In this document: piece by piece, positions 1 to 5,729 of the stretch
Layout: the number at the start of each line of letters is the position of its first letter
Numbering within the stretch: position 1 is the first letter of the stretch
NCBI GenBank assembly: GCA_017626625.1
Contig: JAGAIK010000526.1
Coordinates: 1-5,729 of the forward strand
DNA from: Roseburia sp.
GTDB lineage: Bacteria; Bacillota; Clostridia; Lachnospirales; Lachnospiraceae
Length of the DNA stretch: 5,729 bases
Direction: 5' to 3'
Notes under the pieces: generated by a model
Database searches by the model: none
Seen by the model: the letters and a program-made list of their open reading frames with translations, nothing else
Told to the model about the DNA's origin: nothing
Translations under genes and position numbers: made by a program

Positions 1-2
1 AT

Positions 3-482
3 TTTCACCGGAACGGAACCATCGACACCTTAGTTGCCGTCATGAAATACAACGGCGGTATGCTGCGGGACAATGAAATCCGCTCCATTTTAGAGGTGCG
101 CACCATCTTCGTTGCCCTTGCCTCCGGTCTGGCGGCAGACAATGCCAGCGACGAGGAAATCTCCGCCCTGCACCGCTATTTAGACGATTTAAAGGGCTGC
201 AATGACTGCGAGGAGACTGCCCGGCTGCTCTACGAATTTAACCATGAAATCGCATTTATCAGCCGAAATACCTTTCTCCCCCTGCTCTATGCTTCTTTTA
301 AGGATTTGATCTGCACCCTCTGGGTGCGCTACGCCCAGAGCTACGGAATTGAGCCGCTGTACCTAAGCGCCTTAGAACTCTACCGCCACTTAGCAGACCG
401 GGACAAGGAGGCACTGCAAAACTACGCCGATATTACCTCTAAGAAAAGTATTGAGGGAGACCGTCCGATTTATACCGGATAG
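3..482 (+). CDS. GntR-superfamily transcriptional regulator, FadR/FCD-like C-terminal domain (5' end outside window)
   Basis: The reading frame is open from the window edge, so the protein is partial: 159 residues are visible and the N-terminal winged-helix domain is missing. An internal ATG at 42-44 is not the true start, because the conserved stretch FHRNGTIDTLVAV precedes it in frame. The visible part is all-helical. It includes EVRTIFVALASGLAADNAS (the first long helix of FCD/FadR-type domains), then EFNHEIAFISRN, which resembles the FadR stretch ending in ASGN, then a late helix with YRHLADRDKEAL, resembling the FCD H-x3-RD segment. The Asp-x3-His metal ligands of typical metal-binding FCD domains are not evident, so it may be closer to metal-free FadR-like members. 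Such proteins normally bind a small carboxylate or acyl effector and repress nearby metabolic genes. The neighbours here are convergent, so its targets probably lie upstream, outside the window. The regulator family is fairly secure; ligand and targets are unknown. Confidence 0.85.
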   Translation, partial: FHRNGTIDTLVAVMKYNGGMLRDNEIRSILEVRTIFVALASGLAADNASDEEISALHRYLDDLKGCNDCEETARLLYEFNHEIAFISRNTFLPLLYASFKDLICTLWVRYAQSYGIEPLYLSALELYRHLADRDKEALQNYADITSKKSIEGDRPIYTG

Positions 483-496
483 TCTCCCTCTTTTTT
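453..496 (+). terminator. Rho-independent terminator of the GntR-type gene, overlapping its 3' end
   Basis: A perfect 9-bp stem, GAGGGAGAC (453-461) with GTCTCCCTC (482-490), is followed directly by six T (491-496). Inside it a second 4-bp stem, TCCG (464-467) with CGGA (476-479), extends the hairpin across a 2x2 internal loop and closes on an 8-base loop. The left arm and loop lie within the last codons of the regulator and the right arm starts at the final base of its TAG stop codon, so the coding sequence itself supplies half the terminator. Confidence 0.9.
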
Positions 497-538
497 CTGA
501 AATGGCTTCGGGCGCCAAAAAACTGTTTTTAGATTGTG

Positions 539-562
539 CAGGCAGATTGCCTGACGTTTTTT
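539..562 (+). terminator. Second hairpin with T-tract between convergent genes
   Basis: CAGGCA (539-544) pairs with TGCCTG (548-553) around a GAT loop. Three bases later comes TTTTTT (557-562), then ATTTTG. In the plus direction this fits a short intrinsic terminator that would back up the stronger one at 453-496. In the minus direction the hairpin begins 8 bases past the TAA stop of the downstream ABC gene, but the nearest T-run (complement of 517-522) is about 16 bases beyond it. It would therefore be a weak or atypical terminator for that operon. The T-tract overlaps the first two bases of the ABC gene's stop codon. Confidence 0.6.
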
Positions 563-2315
563 ATTTTGCAAACTGGCTGTTATACAGGGTGGCGTAAAAA
601 CCGTCCTGGGCTAACAGTGTCTCGTGGTTTCCCTGCTCCACAATACTGCCGTCCTTCATCACAAGGATGATGTCCGCCTCCTGTATGGTGGAAAGGCGGT
701 GCGCCACAATAAAGCTGGTTCTGCCCTGCATCATCTTTGCAAAGGCTTTCTGGATTCTTATCTCCGTTCTGGTATCAATGGAGGAAGTCGCCTCGTCTAA
801 AATCAACATCGGCGGCAGGCACAGCATGACCCTGGCGATACATAAAAGCTGCTTCTGTCCCTGGGACAGGTTGCCGCCGTCCTCCGCAATCACCGTGTCA
901 TACCCCTCCGGCAGACGCTTGATAAAACTGTGGGCGTGGGAGGCTTTTGCCGCTGCGATGATTTCCTCCTCCGTGGCATCCGGTTTTCCCATGGTAATGT
1001 TGTCCCGGATGGTGCCGCTGCGGAGCCAGGTCTCCTGCAATACCATGCCGTAATTGTTTCTCAGGCTCTCCCTGGTCATCTTCCGGACGGGAATGCCGTC
1101 CACCGAAATCGTCCCGCTGTTTACATCATAAAACCGCATCAATAAGTTGATTAATGTGGTTTTTCCACAGCCGGTGGGACCCACGATTGCCACCCTCTGT
1201 CCCGGTTTTACGGAAAGGTTGAAATCCTCAATCAGCTTTTGCTCCGGAGTATAGGAGAAATTCACATGGGAAAGCTCCACTTTTCCTTCGGCATGAGAGA
1301 GCACCGCCGCATCGGAATCGTCCGGCGTCTCCGGCTGCTCCTCCATCAGCTCAAACACTCTTGCCGCACAGGCAAGGGCGTTCTGCAGCTCCGTCACCAC
1401 CCCGGAAATCTCGTTGAATGGCTTGGTATACTGGTTGGCATAGCTGAGGAGGCTGGAAAGCTGCCCCACCGTAATTCCTCCGGCAATGGCTAAAAAGGCT
1501 CCCACAATCCCCACCACGGCGTAAACCAGGCTGTTGATGAACCGGGTTGCCGGATTGGTAATACTGGAAAAGAAAATCGCCCGCAGGGAGTATTTCTGCA
1601 ATCTGCCGTTGATCTCGTCAAATTTTTCTAACGCTTCTTTTTCATGGGACAACGCCTGCACCACCTTCTGGTTTCCGATGATTTCCTCAATAAAGCCTGT
1701 CTGTTCTCCCCTGGTTTCCGACTGCAGTTTGAACATGGAGAAGGTCTTTTTGGCAATAAAGCTCGCCACAAACAGGGACAGAGGCGTAATTAACACCACC
1801 GCCACCGTAATTTTCACATTGATGGTAAGCATAAAAATCAGTGTACCGAAAATCGTCACCACTCCGGTAAAAAACTGGGTAAAGCCCATCAGAAGACCGT
1901 CGGCAAACTGGTCCACATCTGCGATGACACGGCTCACCACCTCCCCGTAGGAATGGCTGTCAATATAGGATAACGGAAGATGCTCAATCTTATCAAATGC
2001 CTCTTTCCGGATATCCCGCACCACGTTATAGGTAATTTTATTGTTGCAGGCGTTCATCACCCACTGGGCTGCCGCCGTCAGCAGGATAACCACTGCCATC
2101 CGTTTTAAAATCGTAAGAATCCCCGCAAAATCCACCAGACCTTTTGCCACAATCAAATCCACCGCACGTCCGGTGAGGATGGGAATATATAAGGTCAGCG
2201 CCACCGTCACCGCCGCAAGAAAAATAGAAAGTCCAAGATACATCCAATATTTTTTGATATAACGCAGCACTTTCCCTATGGTGGTTTTCTGCTGTTTTGT
2301 CACAATCTTTTTCAC
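561..2315 (-). CDS. Heterodimeric ABC exporter, catalytic half (TM288/EfrB/YfiC-like permease-ATPase)
   Basis: This 584-residue half-transporter has an N-terminal six-helix exporter domain (helices near 23-45, 65-88, 143-163, 168-187, 250-277 and 281-305) fused to an ATPase domain (about 345-584). The ATPase shows an A-loop Tyr355, Walker A GPTGCGKT (379-386), Q-loop Gln427, signature LSQGQ (483-487), Walker B MLILDE (503-508) with catalytic Glu508, D-loop SSID (511-514) and switch His539. Every hydrolysis residue is present, while the signature departs from LSGGQ as in TM288-type subunits. Length is normal and no frameshift is seen. The start is GTG (2313-2315), overlapping the upstream gene's TGA in a GTGA junction, with a strong GGGAGGTG site 8 bases upstream. 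It should sit in the cytoplasmic membrane as a dimer with the product of the preceding gene and export an unknown hydrophobic or amphipathic compound. Relatives include multidrug exporters, but the substrate is not predictable. Confidence 0.95.
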   Translation of the reverse strand: MKKIVTKQQKTTIGKVLRYIKKYWMYLGLSIFLAAVTVALTLYIPILTGRAVDLIVAKGLVDFAGILTILKRMAVVILLTAAAQWVMNACNNKITYNVVRDIRKEAFDKIEHLPLSYIDSHSYGEVVSRVIADVDQFADGLLMGFTQFFTGVVTIFGTLIFMLTINVKITVAVVLITPLSLFVASFIAKKTFSMFKLQSETRGEQTGFIEEIIGNQKVVQALSHEKEALEKFDEINGRLQKYSLRAIFFSSITNPATRFINSLVYAVVGIVGAFLAIAGGITVGQLSSLLSYANQYTKPFNEISGVVTELQNALACAARVFELMEEQPETPDDSDAAVLSHAEGKVELSHVNFSYTPEQKLIEDFNLSVKPGQRVAIVGPTGCGKTTLINLLMRFYDVNSGTISVDGIPVRKMTRESLRNNYGMVLQETWLRSGTIRDNITMGKPDATEEEIIAAAKASHAHSFIKRLPEGYDTVIAEDGGNLSQGQKQLLCIARVMLCLPPMLILDEATSSIDTRTEIRIQKAFAKMMQGRTSFIVAHRLSTIQEADIILVMKDGSIVEQGNHETLLAQDGFYATLYNSQFAK

Positions 2316-4060
2316 GCCTGCTCACCTCCCGCCGCTTTTTTAAACTGGGAATAGTAAATCTCCTGGTAAACCTCACAGCCCGCTAACAGTTCTTCATGAG
2401 TGCCTAACCCTACGACAGCACCGTCGTCTAACACCACAATCTTGTCCGCATGGCGGATAGAGGCAGCCCGCTGGGAAACGATAAAGACCGTAGTCTCCCC
2501 CTCCATCTCCCGGATTGCCTTCCGAAGCGCCGCATCCGTGGCAAAGTCAAGGGCGGAGGCGCTGTCATCTAAAATCAGGATTTCCGGACGTTTTACCAAA
2601 GCCCTTGCAATGGTAAGGCGCTGTCTCTGTCCGCCGGAGAGGTTCTTTCCTCCCTGCTCAATCTCAAAGTCCAGTCCTCCCTCCTTTGCCTCTACAAACT
2701 CTTTTGCCTGGGCAATCCGAAGGGCTTCCGCCATCTCCTGCTCCGTTGCACTGCCGTTTCCCCATGCCAGATTCTCCCGGATGGTTCCCTTAAACAGCAC
2801 TGCCTTCTGCAGCACGACGCCTACCTTGTCCCGAAGCTCCTTTAAGCTGTATTCCCGCACATCTTTTCCGTCCACTAAGACACTGCCTGCCGTTGCCTCG
2901 TAAAAACGGGGAATCAGGTTTACCACGGAGGATTTTCCGGAGCCTGTGCCGCCGATGATTCCCACCGTCTCGCCCTTTTTCACCGCAAAATGAATATCCG
3001 TCAAAGACTCGTCCCCGGCTCCCGCATAGGTAAGCCCCACATGGGAAAATTCCACCGCAAAGCCTCCTGCCGTCTTAGCGGAAGGTTCTGATATGGGAAC
3101 GCCGGTATCCCTGATGGAAGGCTCTAATTCAAGCACCGCCTGAATCCGGTTTCCGCAAGCGATGGATTTGTTGATATTGATGATGAGGTTTGCCAGTTTC
3201 ACCAGTTCCACTAAAATCTGGGACATATAATTGACCAGCGCCACCACCTCTCCCTGGGTGATAAAGCCGTTGTCCACCCGAATTGCCCCAATCCATACCA
3301 GCGCCACGATGGCTCCGTTGACGATGACATAGGTCACAGGATTCATCAGAGCAGAAATTTTTCCCACATAAACCTGGGCTGCCGTCAGCATTTCATTGTG
3401 CCCGTTAAAATTTTCTATTTCTTCCTCTTCCTTATTAAATGCACGGATTACCCTGGCGCCCGTCAGATTTTCCCTGGTGATTCCAAGAACCTTATCTAAC
3501 GCTCCCTGTACTTTTTTGTAGAGGGGAATGCTGACAAGCATGATGCCGAATACCACCACGGACAGCAGCGGAATTGCCACCACAAACACTAACGCCGCTT
3601 TCACATCAATGGTAAATGCCATAATCATGGCGCCGAATACAATAAAGGGGGAACGGAGAAACAGACGCAACACCAGATTCACTCCGTTCTGCACCTGATT
3701 GACATCGCTGGTCATTCTCGTAATCAGCGTGGAGGTTCCCACCGTGTCCATTTCCGAGAAGGACAGCTTTTCAATATGCTCAAACAACGCATGGCGCAGC
3801 CCGGTGCTAAAACCCACCGCTGCTTTCGCCGCAAAATACTGTGCCGTGATGGAGCACACCAGCCCAATCACCGCTAATAATACCAGCACCAGACACATTT
3901 TTAAAATGTAAGGCTTGTCTGCAAAAGCCACCCCCCGGTCAATGATGGCTGCCATGACAAGGGGGACAATCAACTCGAAAGATGCCTCTAAGAGCTTAAA
4001 AAGAGGTCCTAAGACGCTTTCTTTTTTGTAATCTTTTAAATATACCAATAACTTTTTCAT
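2312..4060 (-). CDS. Heterodimeric ABC exporter, degenerate-site half (TM287/EfrA-like permease-ATPase)
   Basis: The 582-residue protein has six membrane helices (near 15-40, 52-75, 130-150, 153-175, 240-262 and 270-292) and a C-terminal ATPase domain from about 335. Motifs are A-loop Tyr345, Walker A GGTGSGKS (370-377), Q-loop Gln418, canonical signature LSGGQ (474-478), Walker B ILILDD (494-499) and D-loop SALD (502-505). Asp499 replaces the catalytic Glu, and Gln530 (IVSQR) replaces the switch His. This pair of substitutions matches TM287-type subunits of heterodimeric exporters. Its Walker A/B with the partner's LSQGQ should form the non-hydrolytic site, while its LSGGQ completes the partner's active site. 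The C-terminal YQEIYYSQFKK ending also matches that family. The start is ATG at 4058-4060, with AGAGGAA 5 bases upstream. It follows the DUF368 gene by 14 bases and overlaps the next ABC gene by four, so the three are probably co-transcribed. Substrate is unknown. Confidence 0.95.
   Translation of the reverse strand: MKKLLVYLKDYKKESVLGPLFKLLEASFELIVPLVMAAIIDRGVAFADKPYILKMCLVLVLLAVIGLVCSITAQYFAAKAAVGFSTGLRHALFEHIEKLSFSEMDTVGTSTLITRMTSDVNQVQNGVNLVLRLFLRSPFIVFGAMIMAFTIDVKAALVFVVAIPLLSVVVFGIMLVSIPLYKKVQGALDKVLGITRENLTGARVIRAFNKEEEEIENFNGHNEMLTAAQVYVGKISALMNPVTYVIVNGAIVALVWIGAIRVDNGFITQGEVVALVNYMSQILVELVKLANLIININKSIACGNRIQAVLELEPSIRDTGVPISEPSAKTAGGFAVEFSHVGLTYAGAGDESLTDIHFAVKKGETVGIIGGTGSGKSSVVNLIPRFYEATAGSVLVDGKDVREYSLKELRDKVGVVLQKAVLFKGTIRENLAWGNGSATEQEMAEALRIAQAKEFVEAKEGGLDFEIEQGGKNLSGGQRQRLTIARALVKRPEILILDDSASALDFATDAALRKAIREMEGETTVFIVSQRAASIRHADKIVVLDDGAVVGLGTHEELLAGCEVYQEIYYSQFKKAAGGEQA
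2324..2330 (-). promoter_or_regulatory. Ribosome binding site deciding the GTG start of the second ABC gene
   Basis: The minus strand reads GGGAGGT here, followed by 8 bases and then GTG. This supports the GTG at 2313-2315 as the start rather than a downstream ATG. The site lies inside the last codons of the upstream ABC gene (the AAGGEQA tail), as expected for translational coupling. Confidence 0.85.
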
Positions 4061-4065
4061 ACTGC

Positions 4066-4072
4066 TTCCTCT
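4066..4072 (-). promoter_or_regulatory. Ribosome binding site of the first ABC gene
   Basis: The minus strand reads AGAGGAA, five bases before the ATG at 4058-4060. It sits in the 14-base gap after the DUF368 stop codon, which leaves no room for a separate promoter there and supports co-transcription. Confidence 0.75.
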
Positions 4073-4074
4073 GA

Positions 4075-4947
4075 TTATTTCTTTAAATCCTTCATTTTCT
4101 GCAATCCTAAAATAATCACTCCGCCAATCACAAAGGCGATGACGGAAAATTCATGCCAGCCCATGGGTGGCTGCGGATTTTCCAAAGAAGCCGGACCCAT
4201 GATGACCGCATAGATGGAGCCTAACATCAGTCCCACGATGGTATAGATGGTCTGGGCACGGAATTTCTCCAATGCCTTACGAATCAGCTTTACCACACTG
4301 AATGCCCCCACAATGACGCCGCAGCCAAAGAGAAATACGGTGGGCAGCGCACTGAAATTCAAATGCAGGATTTCCTTGATTGCCGCCACAATCGGAAGAT
4401 AAAGTCCCATGATAAGAAGCAGGGTGGAACCGGAAATTCCCGGCAGCACCATGGCGGAAATGGTAATCATACCCGCAACAAACACAAAAATTCCAAGGGA
4501 CGGCGTCAGGTGTTCCAAGCTGACACCCTCTCCTCCTCCGGTGGGATTAAAGTAGGTGATGGCGCTTACCACCACAATACCTAAAACAACGAAAGGAATG
4601 CAGCTTTTCTTCGCTGACAGACACTCCTTTTCCTCCAGTATAACAATAGGGATAGCAAAAATGATAAAACCGATAAACAGAGAACTCACCACATAGATAT
4701 GGCTCTCAAAAACATTCGCCAACACCAGCATAGCCAGAATAAAGCCGCACACCCAGCCAATCCCCAGCTTGATTAAAAAAAGCAGCGCCTTCTTTTTCTT
4801 TTCCATGTTTCCGCTAATCAGGTCATCGATAGAACCGATAAAATCATCATAAAAACCAAGAAGAAACGCCACTGTTCCGCCGGATACGCCCGGAACGCTG
4901 TCAGCTAATGCCATGCAGAAGCCTCTGATAAATTGTATTACGTACAT
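4075..4947 (-). CDS. DUF368 family membrane protein (PopT-type polyprenyl-phosphate translocase family)
   Basis: This is a 290-residue polytopic membrane protein, a normal length for DUF368. The N-terminus reads FIRGFCMALADSVPGVSGGT, the family hallmark. A second copy, GMITISAMVLPGISGST, lies near 159-175, so PG[VI]SG[GS]T occurs at 19-25 and 169-175. About eight hydrophobic segments are visible, with a charged loop around 41-55 (NMEKKKK) and a lysine-rich C-terminus (KMKDLKK), consistent with positive ends facing the cytoplasm. Members of DUF368 (PopT) have been reported to return undecaprenyl phosphate across the cytoplasmic membrane for reuse in peptidoglycan and other envelope polymer synthesis. 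Applying that role here is inference from family membership. The ATG at 4945-4947 is chosen because GAGGT lies 9 bases upstream and a good promoter precedes it. It is the first gene of a probable operon with the two ABC genes. Confidence 0.92.
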   Translation of the reverse strand: MYVIQFIRGFCMALADSVPGVSGGTVAFLLGFYDDFIGSIDDLISGNMEKKKKALLFLIKLGIGWVCGFILAMLVLANVFESHIYVVSSLFIGFIIFAIPIVILEEKECLSAKKSCIPFVVLGIVVVSAITYFNPTGGGEGVSLEHLTPSLGIFVFVAGMITISAMVLPGISGSTLLLIMGLYLPIVAAIKEILHLNFSALPTVFLFGCGVIVGAFSVVKLIRKALEKFRAQTIYTIVGLMLGSIYAVIMGPASLENPQPPMGWHEFSVIAFVIGGVIILGLQKMKDLKK

Positions 4948-4956
4948 CTTACTGTT

Positions 4957-4961
4957 ACCTC
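4957..4961 (-). promoter_or_regulatory. Ribosome binding site of the DUF368 gene
   Basis: The minus strand reads GAGGT nine bases before the ATG at 4945-4947, preceded by AAGGAAT. The next in-frame ATG (Met12) would cut into the conserved N-terminal segment, so the first ATG is preferred. Confidence 0.65.
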
Positions 4962-4987
4962 ATTCCTTTTTTTCTATTCATTTCCCT

Positions 4988-5017
4988 ATTATAGCCTTAT
5001 GTACGGGTGTTTGTCTA
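4988..5017 (-). promoter_or_regulatory. Sigma-A-type promoter for the DUF368-ABC operon
   Basis: On the minus strand a perfect -10 box TATAAT (4988-4993) lies 18 bases downstream of TAGACA (5012-5017), a one-mismatch match to the -35 consensus TTGACA. A transcript would start near 4981 and have a leader of about 34 bases, too short for a riboswitch or attenuator. The promoter lies in the only real intergenic gap of the minus-strand block, between the AGCS stop codon and the DUF368 start. Confidence 0.75.
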
Positions 5018-5049
5018 TCCTAAAAGTAACAAATCCGGGCTTTTGCCTT

Positions 5050-5729
5050 TTATGTAATCTCAGAAATAATGGTTTTCCGCAGCAGCCACAGACAGAGCAG
5101 GTTCGGAATTGTCATAAAGGAATTAAATAAGTCCGACAATCCCCAGACCAGGTCAAGGGACATCACCGCCCCCAGATAGACAAAAAGCATATATACCACC
5201 TGAAACACTTTTTTTCCGCCCTCTCCCCAAAGATATTCCGCTGCACATTCTCCGTAGACATTCCAGCCGATAATGGTGGCAAAGGCAAACATCACTAAGG
5301 ATACCGACAGCATTTCCTCCCCCAAAAAAGGCAGTTGGGAGAACGCCGCAAAACACATTTTATCCATCGCCACATTTTCATATGCCTCCGGGTGGGCAAG
5401 CATACTGCTGACAGAGGAAATCCCGGTGATGGCACACATCACCACGGTGTCCCAGAAAGGTCCCGTCATGGAAATCAGCCCCTGCTCCACCGGAGATTTC
5501 GTCTCCGCTGTCGCCGCTGTCATGGGAATGGAGCCAAGCCCCGCCTCGTTGGTAAAAAGCCCCCGGGAAATCCCGGTTCTCATGGCAGCCATAAAGGCAG
5601 AGCCCGCCAGTCCTCCCCCTGCTGCCGGAAGCGTAAATGCGGAGGAAAAAATCAAACGGACTGCCTCCCCTAACACCTGGTAATTCATGAGCATAATCAG
5701 GATACAGCCCCCCAGATAAAAAATGCTCA
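5050..5729 (-). CDS. AGCS-family sodium:alanine/glycine symporter, C-terminal part (5' end outside window)
   Basis: The frame runs in from the right edge (SIFYLGGCILI precedes the first internal Met), so 225 C-terminal residues are visible of a family usually about 440-480 long. The AGCS signature is clear: AAMRTGISRGLFTNEAGLGSIPMTAATAET, with FTNEAGLGS encoded at 5530-5556, then SPVEQGLISMTGPFWDTVVMCAITG and the later TIIGWNVYGE and DLFNSFMTIPNLLCLWLL helices. Family members import small neutral amino acids such as alanine or glycine with Na+ across the cytoplasmic membrane. No frameshift is seen. The protein ends (KTIISEIT) soon after the last helix, so its cytoplasmic tail looks shorter than in many relatives. 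It lies upstream of the DUF368 gene on the same strand but is separated by 102 bases and a promoter, so it is probably its own unit. Substrate specificity is not readable here. Confidence 0.93.
   Translation of the reverse strand, partial: SIFYLGGCILIMLMNYQVLGEAVRLIFSSAFTLPAAGGGLAGSAFMAAMRTGISRGLFTNEAGLGSIPMTAATAETKSPVEQGLISMTGPFWDTVVMCAITGISSVSSMLAHPEAYENVAMDKMCFAAFSQLPFLGEEMLSVSLVMFAFATIIGWNVYGECAAEYLWGEGGKKVFQVVYMLFVYLGAVMSLDLVWGLSDLFNSFMTIPNLLCLWLLRKTIISEIT

Noticed and set aside
42..44. ATG at 42 as the start of a short 146-residue regulator
   Set aside because: The frame is open and conserved upstream to the window edge, and no ribosome binding site precedes this ATG. The gene is truncated by the window, not short.
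517..530. AAAAAACTGTTTTT as a minus-strand terminator
   Set aside because: The stem is made only of A-T pairs with a three-base loop and is too weak to call as a terminator on its own.
855..869. Perfect 15-base palindrome CTGTCCCTGGGACAG within the second ABC gene
   Set aside because: It exactly covers the codons for LSQGQ, and the repeat follows from the Leu/Ser and Gly/Gln codons. There is no flanking regulatory context.
1534..1950. Long open frames on the plus strand opposite the ABC genes (also 667-1053, 2400-2903 and 930-1145)
   Set aside because: They are antisense shadows of clear ABC coding sequence. Their translations show no recognisable domain and they have no convincing ribosome binding sites.
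2038..2376. Minus-strand frame of 112 codons spanning the junction of the two ABC genes
   Set aside because: It is out of frame with both genes, whose motifs and lengths are intact. It is neither a frameshift fragment nor a separate gene.
4953..5031. TGTTAC (4953-4958) and GTAACA (5026-5031) as an inverted pair flanking the DUF368 promoter
   Set aside because: Six bases on each side with about 67 bases between is expected by chance. No further symmetry supports an operator.
5273..5683. Plus-strand frames of 136 and 112 codons opposite the AGCS gene
   Set aside because: The opposite strand encodes unmistakable AGCS motifs throughout. These are overlap artefacts.

Overview
The window looks like chromosomal DNA of a low-to-moderate GC Firmicute, most probably a Clostridia/Lachnospiraceae-type gut anaerobe. 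This rests on the protein families (GntR/FadR-type regulator, TM287/288-like heterodimeric exporter, DUF368 protein, AGCS sodium:amino-acid symporter), strong AGGAGG-like ribosome binding sites, a near-consensus TATAAT promoter and U-tract terminators. Species cannot be assigned from sequence alone.

Layout. Positions 3-482 (+) hold the C-terminal part of a GntR-superfamily regulator with a FadR/FCD-like ligand domain; its DNA-binding domain lies mostly outside the window. A short convergent intergenic region (483-560) carries two hairpin/T-tract structures, the first beginning inside the regulator's coding sequence. The rest reads leftward on the minus strand. In transcription order it holds the 3' part of an AGCS symporter gene (5729-5050, entering from outside), a 102-base gap with a clear promoter, a DUF368 (PopT-type polyprenyl-phosphate translocase family) gene (4947-4075), and two half-transporter ABC genes (4060-2312 and 2315-561).

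The DUF368 gene and the two ABC genes form a probable three-gene operon. The first gap is 14 bases and the two ABC genes overlap by four bases (GTGA, the second starting with GTG). The ABC pair is a typical heterodimeric exporter. The first subunit carries a degenerate catalytic site (Asp for Glu after Walker B, Gln for the switch His). The second has intact catalytic residues but a variant LSQGQ signature. One ATP site should therefore be competent for hydrolysis and the other degenerate. The substrate cannot be read from sequence; the DUF368 partner suggests, but does not show, an envelope or lipid-carrier connection.

There is no CRISPR array, mobile element, tRNA or rRNA, and no gene-free stretch over about 100 bases. 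I see no clearly unprecedented system. The most noteworthy point is the tight coupling of a recently functionalised lipid-carrier translocase family to a heterodimeric exporter.
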